Shown piece by piece: positions 9,032 through 17,902 of a stretch of 64,000 nt of DNA. How positions within the stretch are numbered: position 1 is the stretch's first letter; each line of letters starts with the position of its first letter. The notes below the pieces were generated by a model. The model had not been told where the DNA came from. It saw only the letters and a list, made by a program, of their open reading frames with translations, and searched no databases. Source of the DNA: an uncultured Paracoccaceae bacterium (lineage in GTDB: Bacteria; Pseudomonadota; Alphaproteobacteria; Rhodobacterales; Rhodobacteraceae); contig CAMFGW010000003.1 of NCBI GenBank assembly GCA_945952025.1, positions 62,001-126,000 of the forward strand. The letters are read 5' to 3'. Both the position numbers and the translations under genes were made by a program.

Positions 9032-9901
9032 ATGCCGACCTATTCCGCCCTGACGACGCTCGACGAAAAAGAGGCCGCCGAGGCCCTGGCTGAGGCGATG
9101 GAGAATTTCGAGCCCGAGCCCGTGGGCGTCGGCGTCTTCGAGATCGAGGACGGCTCGGGCCGCTACGAGGTCGGCTGCTACTTCGAGGAAGAGCCGGGCG
9201 ATACCGAGCTTGCGCTCATGGCCGTGATCTACGGCGCCAAGCCCTTCACCGTGTCCGAAGTGCCCGAAACCGACTGGGTCGCCCATGTGAAGCGCAAGCT
9301 GGCGCCGGTCGAGGCGGGGCGTTTCTACGTCTATGGCAGCCACGATGCCGACAGCGTTCCCGAGGGGCGCGTGGCGCTTCTGATCGAGGCGGCGATGGCC
9401 TTCGGCACCGGCCACCACGGCACGACCAAGGGCTGCCTTCTGGCGCTCGACCGGCTGGACCGGGCGGGCTTTCGCGGGCGCAACGTGGCCGACGTGGGCT
9501 GCGGCACGGCCGTTCTGGCCATGGCCGCGGCCGAAATCTGGGGCCTGCCGGTCATCGCGTCGGACATCGACCCGGTGGCCGTCGAGGTGGCGCGCGCCAA
9601 TGCGGCGGCGAACGGGCTTGCCGACCGGGTGATCTGCGTCGAGGCGGCAGGGTTCGACCATCCCGCGCTGCGCGCCCGCGCGCCCTATGACCTGGTCTTC
9701 GCCAATATCCTGAAGGGCCCGCTTCTGGCGCTTGCGCCCGACATGGCGGGGGGGATCGGCTCGGGCGGCTATGCGATCCTGTCGGGCATCCTGACTACGC
9801 AGGCCGACGAGGTCGCAGCGGCCTACAAGCGCGCGGGATTCACGCTTGCCGCGCGCGACGAGCTGGGGGACTGGGCGACGCTGGTGTTGCGCCGCGTCTG
9901 A
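9032..9901 (+). CDS. prmA: Ribosomal protein L11 methyltransferase
   Basis: This 289-aa SAM-dependent methyltransferase modifies ribosomal protein L11. An N-terminal substrate-recruiting domain precedes a class I Rossmann fold: GTGHHGTTKGC, motif I VADVGCGTAVLAMAAAEIWG, acidic SDIDPVAVEVARANAAANG, and catalytic-loop FANILKGPL in place of the usual NIL motif. The ATG at 9032 is chosen because AGAGACGG lies just upstream and PrmA homology begins there; an upstream in-frame extension is not conserved-looking. It lies 100 bp after priA on the same strand. Confidence 0.92.
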   Translation: MPTYSALTTLDEKEAAEALAEAMENFEPEPVGVGVFEIEDGSGRYEVGCYFEEEPGDTELALMAVIYGAKPFTVSEVPETDWVAHVKRKLAPVEAGRFYVYGSHDADSVPEGRVALLIEAAMAFGTGHHGTTKGCLLALDRLDRAGFRGRNVADVGCGTAVLAMAAAEIWGLPVIASDIDPVAVEVARANAAANGLADRVICVEAAGFDHPALRARAPYDLVFANILKGPLLALAPDMAGGIGSGGYAILSGILTTQADEVAAAYKRAGFTLAARDELGDWATLVLRRV

Positions 9902-9980
9902 TCCCGTCCGGGGAAATATCCGCCCAATTCTTGCCGGATTGGCTCGTTATCCTGTGCTTTCCGAGGTGCGGAGAGGCACG

Positions 9981-10337
9981 ATGACCGACCGGAACATGCA
10001 GGACTTTCAGGGCCGTCTTGGGCGGATCGACCAGATTCATCGTTCGGGCGGCGGGTTCGAGGCCGAGGGCACCATCGGCCAGTCGCATTATACCGCGCAC
10101 CGCCGCCGCCGCTTCCTGCCGCGCTGGCCCTTCACGCTTCTGTCGCTGCTCCTGGTGCTGGTGGCGATCAAGGCCTCGCTCATCACCGTGGTCGGGCCGA
10201 ATTCCTATGAGGAACGGCTCGACACGCTGCGTCGCGGGAACCTGGCCGAACAGATGGGCGCGCGGCTTCTGGCCACGGACCCGGTGTCGAACGCGCTGGC
10301 CGTGCAGCTCATGCCTTACGCGAACCGCCTGAAGTAG
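9981..10337 (+). CDS. Hypothetical single-pass membrane protein (118 aa)
   Basis: This is an unrecognised 118-aa protein. Residues about 1-45 are polar, followed by a basic patch (HRRRRFLPR) and one strong transmembrane helix (WPFTLLSLLLVLVAIKASLI). An outer tail ends in LMPYANRLK. The basic patch before the helix predicts a cytoplasmic N-terminus. The start at 9981 is supported by a GGAGAGG ribosome-binding site seven bases upstream. It lies 79 bp downstream of prmA and ends before a bidirectional-looking terminator. Function is unknown. Confidence 0.75.
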   Translation: MTDRNMQDFQGRLGRIDQIHRSGGGFEAEGTIGQSHYTAHRRRRFLPRWPFTLLSLLLVLVAIKASLITVVGPNSYEERLDTLRRGNLAEQMGARLLATDPVSNALAVQLMPYANRLK

Positions 10338-10370
10338 CCGCTGGCGCCGGAAGGCAGCCCTGAAATGGCA

Positions 10371-10401
10371 AAGGCCGCGTCGGTTTCACCGACACGGCCT
10401 T
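10371..10401. terminator. Bidirectional terminator-like hairpin
   Basis: AAGGCCGCGTCGGT (10371-10384) and ACCGACACGGCCTT (10388-10401) form a 14-bp stem with one G-T pair and a 3-base loop. It sits between the convergent 118-aa membrane-protein gene and the DUF1127 gene. The stem has A/T-rich bases at its foot but no long T-run. Confidence 0.65.
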
Positions 10402-10424
10402 CATGAAACTCTGGGGGTCGGCGC

Positions 10425-10619
10425 TTAGGCGCGCGACGCCACGAATTCGATGTCGCCACGGCTCAGGCCGATGTCATCCAGCTCACGATCCGACAACTTG
10501 GCAAGGGCGCCGCGCGTAACGCGGGCGTCATTCCAGGAAGCGATCGAAGCAACGAGCGATGCGATCGGGTTCATCAGGCTGAAGCCGGCCTGGGTGCGGG
10601 TCGTTTCAAAAGCGGACAT
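10425..10619 (-). CDS. DUF1127 small protein (64 aa)
   Basis: This 64-aa protein ends in a clear DUF1127 motif (LAKLSDRELDDIGLSRGDIE). The start at 10619 is fixed by GGAG six bases upstream; a longer reading to 10709 is unlikely. Family members are small, basic and often stress- or phosphate-responsive, and several have been linked to RNA binding or turnover in alphaproteobacteria; the role here is not determinable. The long A/T-rich leader (10620-10972) suggests a dedicated promoter. Confidence 0.85.
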   Translation of the reverse strand: MSAFETTRTQAGFSLMNPIASLVASIASWNDARVTRGALAKLSDRELDDIGLSRGDIEFVASRA

Positions 10620-10972
10620 GTTCATCTCCATCAAACCGCGGCCGGGGGCGTTTTGTCCCCGACGCCGATGAAGATAGGCGAGCCCCGATCTCCGAACCAG
10701 AGACGCCAAAGCAAGTCAGCCATGCGCCTTGTGCATGGCTCTTTCCGGCATCACGAGACGCGCCCGGATTGTGAATTTATTGTTAAAAAATGGTGATCTT
10801 TCCGCCATAGTTGAGACCGGACTCGTCGAAATCAGGACGAAAATAGTCGCTTTCAGCCCTAAAACCGTCCCGCTCAGGTCATGCCTCGGACCGGCGCTTT
10901 CCGCTTTGCCGGTGTTCCCCTTTCGTGCTAGTCGTGGCTCAAAAGCAACAGGGCAGGGGAAAAGCAGCAGCC
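10620..10972. other. 353-bp intergenic region upstream of DUF1127 and ruvC
   Basis: No gene is supported here. The segment around 10768-10815 is markedly A/T-rich for this window and is flanked by G/C-rich DNA, as expected for divergent promoters serving the DUF1127 gene (-) and ruvC (+). I could not assign specific -35/-10 boxes. A 119-codon open frame crossing into ruvC has no ribosome-binding site and was discounted. Confidence 0.5.
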
Positions 10973-11476
10973 ATGCGGGTGATCGGCATCGATCCGGGGC
11001 TCAGGAATCTGGGCTGGGGCGTCATCGACATGGTGGGCGGGCGACTCAGTCACGTCGCAAACGGCATCCTGCATCCCGAGGGGGATGACCTTGCGATGCG
11101 CCTTCTGTCGCTGTTCGAGGCGCTGACGGCGGTCATCGCCGCCCATGCGCCGGACGCGGCGGCGGTCGAGCAGACCTTCGTCAACAAGGACGGGGCCGGG
11201 ACGCTGAAGCTTGGCCAGGCGCGGGGCATCGCCCTTCTGGCGCCGGCGCGTGCGGGGCTTACGGTCGGGGAATATGCGCCCAACGCCATCAAGAAGACGG
11301 TGGTCGGCGTCGGCCATGCCGACAAGGCCCAGGTCGCCCACATGGTGCGCCACCAGTTGCCGGGCGTCACGCTCGCCGGTCCCGACGCGGCGGACGCGCT
11401 GGCGATCGCCATCTGCCATGCGCACCATTTGCAATCGGCGGGGCGACTGGCCGCCGCGATCCGGGGCGCGGCATGA
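10973..11476 (+). CDS. ruvC: Holliday junction resolvase RuvC
   Basis: This 167-aa endonuclease nicks Holliday junctions symmetrically during recombinational repair. The RNase H-like fold is evident: [14 protein letters not shown] with the first catalytic Asp (D7), [10 protein letters not shown] with the Glu, and the C-terminal acidic pair in [17 protein letters not shown]. The start at 10973 matches the family N-terminus (MRVIGIDPG), with GGCAGGGG upstream. Its TGA overlaps the ruvA ATG (ATGA, 11473-11476), giving translational coupling in ruvC-ruvA-ruvB. Confidence 0.96.
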   Translation: MRVIGIDPGLRNLGWGVIDMVGGRLSHVANGILHPEGDDLAMRLLSLFEALTAVIAAHAPDAAAVEQTFVNKDGAGTLKLGQARGIALLAPARAGLTVGEYAPNAIKKTVVGVGHADKAQVAHMVRHQLPGVTLAGPDAADALAIAICHAHHLQSAGRLAAAIRGAA

Positions 11477-12168
11477 TCGGGCGCATTGCGGGCGTCGTCC
11501 TGCACAAGGGGGCCGACACGGTCCTGATCGACGTGCGCGGCGTGGGCTACATCGTCCATGTCTCTGCCCGCACGCTCGCCTCGCTGCCGCCGGTCGGGCA
11601 GGCGGCCGCGCTTTTCACCGACCTTCTGGTGCGCGAGGACCTGCTGCAGCTCTTCGGTTTTCCGACGCTTCTGGAAAAGGAATGGCACCGGCTCCTGATG
11701 AGCGTGCAGGGCGTCGGCGCCAAGGCGTCGATGGCGATCCTTGGCACGCTCGGGGCCGAAGGGACGGGCCGGGCGATCGCACTTGGCGATGCGGGCGCGA
11801 TCCGGGCCGCGCCGGGGGTGGGGCCGAAGCTCGCCCAGCGGGTGGTGATGGAGTTGAAGGACAAGGCGCCCGCCGTCATGGCGCTGGGGTCGAGCCTGCC
11901 GGGGTTGTCCGACCCGGATGCGATCCTGGAGCCAGAGCCCGTCGCCGCAGCCCCACGGCGAGCGGCGGCGGATCCCGCGACTTCGGCCAATGCGGCGGCA
12001 AACACGACGGCCAGTGCGACGGCTGATGCCCTGTCGGCGCTGACGAACCTCGGCTATGCTCCGTCCGAGGCGGCGGCGGCGGTTGCCGGGGCGGCGGGGG
12101 CGGACCCTGCGGCTTCGGCCTCTCAGCTGATCCGGGCCGCCTTGAAAACCCTGGCCCCGAAAGGCTGA
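11473..12168 (+). CDS. ruvA: Holliday junction DNA-binding protein RuvA
   Basis: This 231-aa protein tetramerises on Holliday junctions and loads RuvB. Domain I (OB fold, [20 protein letters not shown]), domain II with the two helix-hairpin-helix motifs ([17 protein letters not shown] and [19 protein letters not shown]), and the C-terminal RuvB-binding domain III ([18 protein letters not shown]) are all present. The linker between II and III is unusually Ala/Thr-rich. It overlaps ruvC by four bases and lies 69 bp before ruvB. Confidence 0.96.
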   Translation: MIGRIAGVVLHKGADTVLIDVRGVGYIVHVSARTLASLPPVGQAAALFTDLLVREDLLQLFGFPTLLEKEWHRLLMSVQGVGAKASMAILGTLGAEGTGRAIALGDAGAIRAAPGVGPKLAQRVVMELKDKAPAVMALGSSLPGLSDPDAILEPEPVAAAPRRAAADPATSANAAANTTASATADALSALTNLGYAPSEAAAAVAGAAGADPAASASQLIRAALKTLAPKG

Positions 12169-12237
12169 TCCGGTGCCGATGCCTGACCTTCCCGCTCGAT
12201 CCAGAGACGATGGGCCTGCCGCAGGGGCGGGCGTCTG

Positions 12238-13260
12238 ATGGCGGACCCCCTTCTCAGCCCCGCGCCCCAGCCAGAGGATGCCGACCGCGCGCTGCGCCCG
12301 CAGACGCTTGCCGAGTTCGTCGGCCAGGCCGAGGCGCGCGCCAACCTGCGCATCTTCATCGAAAGCGCGCGGCGGCGCGCCGCCGCCATGGACCATACGC
12401 TCTTCCACGGGCCGCCCGGCCTTGGCAAGACGACGCTCGCCCAGATCATCGCGCGCGAGTTGGGCGTGAACTTCCGCATGACCTCCGGCCCGGTCCTGGC
12501 GCGGGCGGGCGACCTGGCGGCGATCCTGACGAACCTCGAGCCGCGCGATGTGCTTTTCATCGACGAGATCCACCGCCTGAACCCGGCGGTCGAAGAGGTG
12601 CTTTATCCCGCGCTTGAGGATTTCGCGCTCGATCTGGTGATCGGCGAGGGGCCGGCGGCGCGCACGGTGCGGATCGAGTTGCAGCCCTTCACGCTCGTCG
12701 GTGCGACGACGCGGCTCGGCTTGCTGACGACGCCGCTTCGTGACCGGTTCGGGATTCCGACGCGGCTCCAGTTCTATACCGAGGATGAGCTGGACCTGAT
12801 CGTCCAGCGCGGCGCGCGGCTGATGGGGCTGGCGTCCGAGCCCGACGGCACGCGCGAGATCGCGCGCCGGGCGCGGGGGACGCCGCGCATCGCCGGGCGG
12901 CTTCTGCGGCGGGTCGCGGACTTCGCGCTGGTCGAAGGCGATGGCCGGCTGACGCGCACGCTCGCCGATGCGGCGCTGACGCGGCTCGGGGTCGATCACC
13001 TTGGCCTCGACGGCGCGGACCGGCGCTACCTGATGCTGATGGCCGAGCATTATGCCGGCGGCCCGGTCGGGGTCGAGACGCTGTCGGCGGCGCTGTCGGA
13101 AAGCCGGGACGCCATCGAAGAGGTGATCGAGCCCTACCTGCTGCAACAGGGCCTGATCCAGCGCACCCCGCGCGGGCGGATGCTGTCGCCGCGCGCCTGG
13201 TCGCATCTGGGACTGCCGATGCCCGCCGCATCCGGGGGGCAGGGGGCGCTTTTCGAATGA
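12238..13260 (+). CDS. ruvB: Holliday junction branch-migration ATPase RuvB
   Basis: This 340-aa AAA+ motor drives branch migration with RuvA. Visible: [12 protein letters not shown]-terminal motif, Walker [10 protein letters not shown] (about 59-67), Walker B DEIHRL (about 108-113), sensor 1 region [18 protein letters not shown] with the arginine finger, sensor 2 in [17 protein letters not shown], and the C-terminal winged helix ([15 protein letters not shown]). The length is normal. Its stop overlaps the start of the following unknown gene (ATGA at 13257-13260). Confidence 0.97.
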   Translation: MADPLLSPAPQPEDADRALRPQTLAEFVGQAEARANLRIFIESARRRAAAMDHTLFHGPPGLGKTTLAQIIARELGVNFRMTSGPVLARAGDLAAILTNLEPRDVLFIDEIHRLNPAVEEVLYPALEDFALDLVIGEGPAARTVRIELQPFTLVGATTRLGLLTTPLRDRFGIPTRLQFYTEDELDLIVQRGARLMGLASEPDGTREIARRARGTPRIAGRLLRRVADFALVEGDGRLTRTLADAALTRLGVDHLGLDGADRRYLMLMAEHYAGGPVGVETLSAALSESRDAIEEVIEPYLLQQGLIQRTPRGRMLSPRAWSHLGLPMPAASGGQGALFE

Positions 13261-13832
13261 CGCCAGAGGATGTTCGCGCGGCCTTCACCCTGCCCGATGG
13301 CAGCTACCGCTTCGCCCGCTGGCGCCGCCCGATCGCGCCCGTGGTCTTTGGCGTCGACGATGCGACGCTGGCGATCCTGAAGGGCGCGCTGACCGAGGTG
13401 GCCCGTGCCGCTGGCCACCCCCTGGCCGAGACGGACCCCGACCAGGGCGCGAACCTGATGATCTTCTTTGCGCGCGACTGGGCCGAGGTCGGCGGCGTCC
13501 CCGACCTTGACGGCCTTGTGCCGGGGATGGTGGCGCGCCTGCCGAAGCTCGCGGCCGAAGGGGCGAGCCAGTATATCCACATGCGGTTCGAACCCGACGG
13601 GGCGATCCGCGCGGCGATCTCATTCGTGGTCCTGACGGGAGGGACGGCCGAGATGGGGGCCGGGGATCTGGCGCGCGCGCTGGCGCAGCGGCTGATGCTG
13701 GCCTGGGCCGTGCCGCCGCAGGGCGATGTGGCGAGGGTGCTTGCGGCCGCCTATGATCCGGTCCTGCCGGATGCGACCCAGGATCCCGTCCATGCCCTGC
13801 GGGTCGGGGCGCGGGTTGGGCACGGGCTTTAG
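13257..13832 (+). CDS. Conserved-looking hypothetical protein coupled to ruvB (191 aa)
   Basis: I do not recognise this family. The 191-aa protein is soluble, with no signal peptide or membrane helix. Segments that look structured are [40 protein letters not shown] and a C-terminal helical part ([20 protein letters not shown]). The start overlaps the ruvB stop (ATGA), so it is translated with the ruvCAB unit, but that alone does not prove a recombination role. It has no catalytic signature I can name. Confidence 0.8.
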   Translation: MTPEDVRAAFTLPDGSYRFARWRRPIAPVVFGVDDATLAILKGALTEVARAAGHPLAETDPDQGANLMIFFARDWAEVGGVPDLDGLVPGMVARLPKLAAEGASQYIHMRFEPDGAIRAAISFVVLTGGTAEMGAGDLARALAQRLMLAWAVPPQGDVARVLAAAYDPVLPDATQDPVHALRVGARVGHGL

Positions 13833-13886
13833 CGATTTATTCATCCCTCCGGGTCATCCTGGCGTGAATGACCAGCAGAGGGACCG

Positions 13887-14582
13887 ATGGACGGCAGCCC
13901 GCTTTCGCCTTTCGATGATGCGGCCCCGCCGACGCTTTCCGTTGTGGACAGCGTGCTCGCCCGCACGAGGAACCTGATCTACCGCTGCCTGAACGACCGC
14001 GACTACACGATGATCCATCTGGAAGGCGCGGTCGAGGCGCTCACCGGCCATGAGGCGCGCACCTTCATGGCGCCCGAAAGCCTGTCCTTTTCCAGCCTGA
14101 TCCATGAGGCGGACCGTGACGCGGTTTACGCCCGGATCGACCGCGCGCTGGCCGAGGGGACGAACTGGTCCATCGAATACCGCCTTTGCCGGGGCGAGGC
14201 GGGCGACCTCTGGGTCTGGGAAACCGGGGGCGGTGTGTTCGACGCGAACGGGCGGCTGCTTTACCTTGAGGGGATCCTGGCCGACAACGCCGTCCCGCGG
14301 GCCGAGGCGCTGGCGGCGGCGGCGCTTCAGGCCGAACTTGCGCTGAAATGCCGAGCGCTGATGGCCGAAGTGACGCCCGTCGCGACGATCCTGCGGCTGC
14401 TGCGGCTCTTGGCGATCAATGCACGGATCGAGGCGGCGCGGGCAGGGGCCGCGGGTGCGGGCTTTGCCGTCGTCGCAGCCGAAATCGGGCGGCTCGCCGA
14501 CGAAAGCACCGAGCGGACGGCCCGGATCGGCGCCCTGACCGGCGATCTGGGGCTTTTGCTGACCGAAAGCCGGGAGGGTTAG
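13887..14582 (+). CDS. Small soluble PAS protein with a chemoreceptor-tip segment
   Basis: This 231-aa cytoplasmic protein has two parts. Residues about 20-135 resemble a PAS sensor: [34 protein letters not shown] and [19 protein letters not shown]. Residues about 165-225 resemble the hairpin tip of methyl-accepting chemotaxis proteins ([31 protein letters not shown]), which normally contacts CheA/CheW. There are no transmembrane helices, no HAMP and almost none of the long antiparallel coiled coil, so it is far shorter than normal receptors. No che genes are nearby. GAGGG before the ATG at 13887 supports the start. Confidence 0.8.
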   Translation: MDGSPLSPFDDAAPPTLSVVDSVLARTRNLIYRCLNDRDYTMIHLEGAVEALTGHEARTFMAPESLSFSSLIHEADRDAVYARIDRALAEGTNWSIEYRLCRGEAGDLWVWETGGGVFDANGRLLYLEGILADNAVPRAEALAAAALQAELALKCRALMAEVTPVATILRLLRLLAINARIEAARAGAAGAGFAVVAAEIGRLADESTERTARIGALTGDLGLLLTESREG

Positions 14583-14968
14583 GCGGCCCGGGTGTAGGGG
14601 CGCACGCCGCGGTCGCCATGGGGGCTTGCGGCGCGGGCTCGTCAGGCCAGCGCGGTCCTCTTTGCCGGGTTCCCATGCCATCCGGGAAGGTCGGCCGCCC
14701 CGCGTCTGAGCACGCCTGCTGCGGTCGCCACGGGAGGCACGGGGCGCGGACCCGGCGCGCCTGCGGGTCCTGCTCACCGGCTTCCCATGCCGTCCGGTGG
14801 TTGCATCGCCCGGGTAGTTGCGGCGCGCGTCCGAACTGCGGGCCCCGGACATACTGACCAAGCGCCATCCAGTTGCCGCGCCCCCCTTCCGCCACCCTGA
14901 CCCTCCGCAACCCTTGCCGCCCCTTTGCCCGGCTTCTACTCTGCCCCGGCCACAGAACAGGCCCCGTG
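14583..14968. other. 386-bp gene-free region with an imperfect 112-bp-offset repeat
   Basis: No gene with a ribosome-binding site or family resemblance is visible. Segments 14601-14700 and 14713-14812 align at a fixed offset of 112 bases without gaps. Identity is only moderate overall but high in two blocks: GCGGTCGCCA, then TCCCATGCC-A/G-TCCGG. The last part (about 14880-14965) is pyrimidine-rich on this strand and leads to ybgC. This may be an eroded duplication. Confidence 0.45.
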
Positions 14969-15382
14969 ATGCCCCACCACTTCCCGATCCGCGTCTATTA
15001 CGAAGACACCGACCTGGCGGAGATCGTCTATTATGCCAATTACCTGCGCTTCATCGAACGGGGGCGGACCGAATGGGTTCGCACGCTGGGGATCGACCAG
15101 GGCGAGCTGAAGCGGCAAGCGGGGATCGTCTTTGCGGTCCGGCGGGTAGAGGCCGATTACCTCAGCCCCGCGCGCTTCGACGACCTTCTGACGGTCGAGA
15201 CGCGGCTTCTGGACCTGACGGCGGCGCGGATCGTCCTCGATCAGGCCGTCCTGCGGGGCGAGGACCGGCTCTTTCAGGCGACGGTCACGCTTGTCGCGCT
15301 CACGGACGCGGGCCGCCCGGCGCGCATTCCGGCAGAGATTCGCCAGCGTCTGGCCGCTGAAGGGCCCCGTTCGGGAATGTGA
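14969..15382 (+). CDS. ybgC: YbgC-family acyl-CoA thioesterase of the Tol-Pal cluster
   Basis: This 137-aa hotdog-fold thioesterase is encoded, as usual, just before tolQ. The signature YYEDTDLAEIVYYANYLRF contains the catalytic Asp (D15), followed by FIERGRTEW. Characterised YbgC proteins hydrolyse acyl-CoA or acyl-ACP and associate with phospholipid synthesis; the exact substrate here is unknown. ATG 14969 is chosen because homology begins at MPHHFPIRVYYED; a GTG one codon upstream is also possible. Confidence 0.93.
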   Translation: MPHHFPIRVYYEDTDLAEIVYYANYLRFIERGRTEWVRTLGIDQGELKRQAGIVFAVRRVEADYLSPARFDDLLTVETRLLDLTAARIVLDQAVLRGEDRLFQATVTLVALTDAGRPARIPAEIRQRLAAEGPRSGM

Positions 15383-15472
15383 AGGCCACCCGGTTTTCTT
15401 CGCCAAGAATCCGCTGTATTGAGGCGTCAAATCAGAGCCGCAGCTGACGCGGCCCAACGGCGAGCAGAACCT

Positions 15473-16171
15473 ATGGACCCGACCACCCTGGCTGCTGCGG
15501 CACCGCAGATCGACTTTTCCTTGCTGGCGCTCTTTGCCCGCGCCTCGTTCATCGTGAAGCTGGTGATGATCGGCCTGACCATCGCCTCGGTCTGGTCCTG
15601 GGCGATCATCATCCAGAAGTTCATCACCTACGCCGCCGCCCGGCGCGAGGCTGCGATCTTTGACCGCGCTTTCTGGTCGGGCGAGCCCCTGGACGAGCTT
15701 TACGACATGATCGGCACCCAGCCCACGGGGGCGAGCCAGAAGATCTTCGCCTCTGGCATGACGGAATGGCGGCGGAGCCACCGGCAGGACGGCGGCCTGA
15801 TCGCGGGGGCGCAGGCGCGGATCGACCGGTCGATGGACGTGGCGATCCAGAAGGAAACCGAAGACCTTACGCGCGGGTTGCCGTTCCTGGCCACGGTCGG
15901 CTCGACCGCGCCCTTCGTCGGCCTTTTCGGGACGGTCTGGGGGATCAAGGTCGCGTTCGAGGAAATCGCCATCAGCCAGAACACCTCGCTCGCCGTCGTG
16001 GCGCCGGGCATCGCCGAGGCGCTGGTCGCGACCGCGCTTGGCCTTTTGGCGGCCATCCCGGCGGTCATCTTCTACAACAAGCTCTCGACCGACAGCGACC
16101 GCATCATCAACGGCTACGAGGCCTTTGCCGACGAATTCGCGACCATCCTGTCGCGGCAACTGGACGCCTGA
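15473..16171 (+). CDS. tolQ: Tol-Pal system inner-membrane protein TolQ
   Basis: This 232-aa MotA/TolQ/ExbB-family protein has three transmembrane segments: one near the N-terminus (ASFIVKLVMIGLTIASVWSW) and two after the large cytoplasmic loop (LPFLATVGSTAPFVGLFGTV and VATALGLLAAIPAVIFYNKL). With TolR it forms the proton-driven motor that energises TolA during envelope constriction. The start at 15473 (MDPTTLAAAA) is preferred over an upstream extension lacking hydrophobic continuity. It lies 90 bp after ybgC, and tolR follows three bases later. Confidence 0.96.
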   Translation: MDPTTLAAAAPQIDFSLLALFARASFIVKLVMIGLTIASVWSWAIIIQKFITYAAARREAAIFDRAFWSGEPLDELYDMIGTQPTGASQKIFASGMTEWRRSHRQDGGLIAGAQARIDRSMDVAIQKETEDLTRGLPFLATVGSTAPFVGLFGTVWGIKVAFEEIAISQNTSLAVVAPGIAEALVATALGLLAAIPAVIFYNKLSTDSDRIINGYEAFADEFATILSRQLDA

Positions 16172-16174
16172 GCC

Positions 16175-16669
16175 ATGGGCGCAGGGGTCATGAAATCCGG
16201 GGGCGGCGGGCGCAGGCGCCGCGGGCGGCGCGGCAAGGCTGCGGTGATGGCGGAAATCAACGTCACGCCGATGGTCGACGTGATGCTGGTGCTGCTCATC
16301 ATCTTCATGGTGGCCGCACCCCTTCTGACCGTGGGCGTGCCGCTGGAGCTGCCGAAGACCGCGGCCAAGGCGGTGCCGACCGAACAGGAAGAGCCGCTGA
16401 CCGTCTCGCTCCAGGCCGATGGCACGATCTCGATCCAGAACAGCGCCGTGCCGGAAAACGAGCTGATCGCCAAGCTGACGGCCATCGCGGCGACGCGGCA
16501 GGACAAGAAGCTGTTCCTGCGCGCTGACGGCTCGATCCCCTATGAGCGCGTGGTGCAGGTCATGGGGGCACTGAACAACGGCGGTTTTTCCAACATCACG
16601 CTCGTGACCGACGGCGGCGGCCCCTCGTTCAACGGCGCCCCGGCGGCGTCGGGCAGCAACGGCGGCTGA
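16175..16669 (+). CDS. tolR: Tol-Pal system protein TolR
   Basis: This 164-aa ExbD/TolR protein has a basic cytoplasmic N-terminus (GGGRRRRGRRGKAAVM), the conserved INVTPMVDVMLVLLIIFMVA membrane helix containing the proton-pathway Asp, and a periplasmic domain. It forms the TolQR motor. The Gly/Ser-rich tail (PAASGSNGG) is slightly longer than usual. The start at 16175 is three bases past the tolQ stop; an internal Met at residue 6 is an alternative. tolA begins one base after its stop. Confidence 0.95.
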   Translation: MGAGVMKSGGGGRRRRGRRGKAAVMAEINVTPMVDVMLVLLIIFMVAAPLLTVGVPLELPKTAAKAVPTEQEEPLTVSLQADGTISIQNSAVPENELIAKLTAIAATRQDKKLFLRADGSIPYERVVQVMGALNNGGFSNITLVTDGGGPSFNGAPAASGSNGG

Positions 16670-16670
16670 G

Positions 16671-17810
16671 ATGGTGCGGGACTGGCTGCCAGAGGACCGG
16701 GCGACGCGCATCGGTCTTGGCGTCTCTGTTGGCGCGCATCTGGGGCTGTTCCTCTGGGCGGTCATGGGCGGGATCTTCTTTCCGCCGGAGCCGAAGCCGC
16801 CTGTCGTGATGGCGGAAGTGTCGCTGATGACCTCGGACCAGTTCGCCAAGATCGCCGGGCGCGCACCGACCGCACCGACGGAAAGCCCGCCCCAGCCGTC
16901 GGCCCCGAAAGCCAGCCAGAAGCCGCCCGCGAAACCCGTGGCCAAGCCAGAGCCGAAGCCCCAGCCCGCGCCGCCGGTTCCCGCGCCCGAGCCCGACGCC
17001 GCGCCGGACCAGCCGCCGACGCCGCCCGCGCCCGACCAGAAGATCGACCTGCCGCCGACCGACAAGCCGACGGAGAAGCCGAAGGCCTCGACCCAGGTGA
17101 CCGACACGCCGACCGAGACGCCACCCCCCGACGCGACGACCGCAGAGACGACGACACCCCAGACGAGCGACCAACCCGCGCCCACGCCCACGCCGCCCAA
17201 GCCGACCGAAGCGCAGGCCCCGGCCGACGCGGGCCAGGTGCTGCAGACCGAGGCGACGAAGGACCAGACGACGATCGGCGGGGCGCCCGCCGCCTCTGTC
17301 GTGCCGCCGCCGCGCCCGAAGAAGGCGCCGGCGCCGCCCGCGCCCGCCGCGCCGGCCGATACCCAGACCGCGAGCGCCGACACGCCGCCCACGCCCGACG
17401 CGACCGAGGGGGTGGATGCCGCCCTTGCCGATGCTCTGTCGGGTGCGCAAAGCGATACGCCCCAGACCGGCACCGGCATTGCCGCGAACGGGCCGCCCCT
17501 GACGAGTGGCGAGAAGGATGGCTTCCGCATCGCGGTAAAGGAATGCTGGACCACTGGTGCGCTATCAACGGACGCGGCCAACACCATTGTGACGGTTGGC
17601 ATGACCATGAGTCCGGACGGCATGCCGGGCAACCTGCGGCTTCTTGGCAGTCAGGGGGGATCCGGGGACTCGGCGCAGCAGGCCTACGAGGCGGCGCGCC
17701 GCGCGATCCTGCGTTGCGCCAAGAGCGGCTACCCCTTGCCGCGCGACAAGTACGACAGCTGGAAAGAGGTCGAACTGACCTTCGATGGGACGAAGTACCA
17801 GCTGCGCTAG
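16671..17810 (+). CDS. tolA: TolA-like envelope-spanning protein
   Basis: This 379-aa protein links the TolQR motor to Pal in the outer membrane. An N-terminal anchor helix (GLGVSVGAHLGLFLWAVMGG) is followed by a very long Pro/Ala/Thr/Lys-rich periplasmic spacer (about 55-270). The compact C-terminal domain has two cysteines (IAVKECWTTG and AILRCAKSGYPLP), typical of TolA domain III. The spacer is rich in Pro rather than forming the Lys/Ala helix of enterobacterial TolA, making it TonB-like in composition. Identity rests on domain III and gene order. Confidence 0.92.
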   Translation: MVRDWLPEDRATRIGLGVSVGAHLGLFLWAVMGGIFFPPEPKPPVVMAEVSLMTSDQFAKIAGRAPTAPTESPPQPSAPKASQKPPAKPVAKPEPKPQPAPPVPAPEPDAAPDQPPTPPAPDQKIDLPPTDKPTEKPKASTQVTDTPTETPPPDATTAETTTPQTSDQPAPTPTPPKPTEAQAPADAGQVLQTEATKDQTTIGGAPAASVVPPPRPKKAPAPPAPAAPADTQTASADTPPTPDATEGVDAALADALSGAQSDTPQTGTGIAANGPPLTSGEKDGFRIAVKECWTTGALSTDAANTIVTVGMTMSPDGMPGNLRLLGSQGGSGDSAQQAYEAARRAILRCAKSGYPLPRDKYDSWKEVELTFDGTKYQLR

Positions 17811-17902
17811 ACGAAGCCTACATTTTTCCCCTGTCGCCCGCGTCGCCGCTGGCCTAAGGGGGCGGCCCAAGGGGCCAGGCGACTGAACGAAAGGACCGAC
17901 CG

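Noticed and set aside
10729..11088. A 119-codon open frame running into ruvC
   Set aside because: No ribosome-binding site, overlaps ruvC in another frame, and crosses the probable promoter region.
11050..13206. A 718-codon minus-strand open frame across ruvCAB
   Set aside because: It is an antisense shadow of ruvC, ruvA and ruvB, with low-complexity Arg/Pro-rich translation.
13854..14861. A 335-codon minus-strand open frame covering the PAS gene and the adjacent gap
   Set aside because: Mostly antisense to the PAS-chemoreceptor gene, low-complexity Arg/Pro/Gly translation, no start signal.
14936..17632. An 898-codon minus-strand open frame across ybgC-tolQRA
   Set aside because: It lies entirely antisense to well-identified Tol genes; high G+C at third positions suppresses antisense stops.
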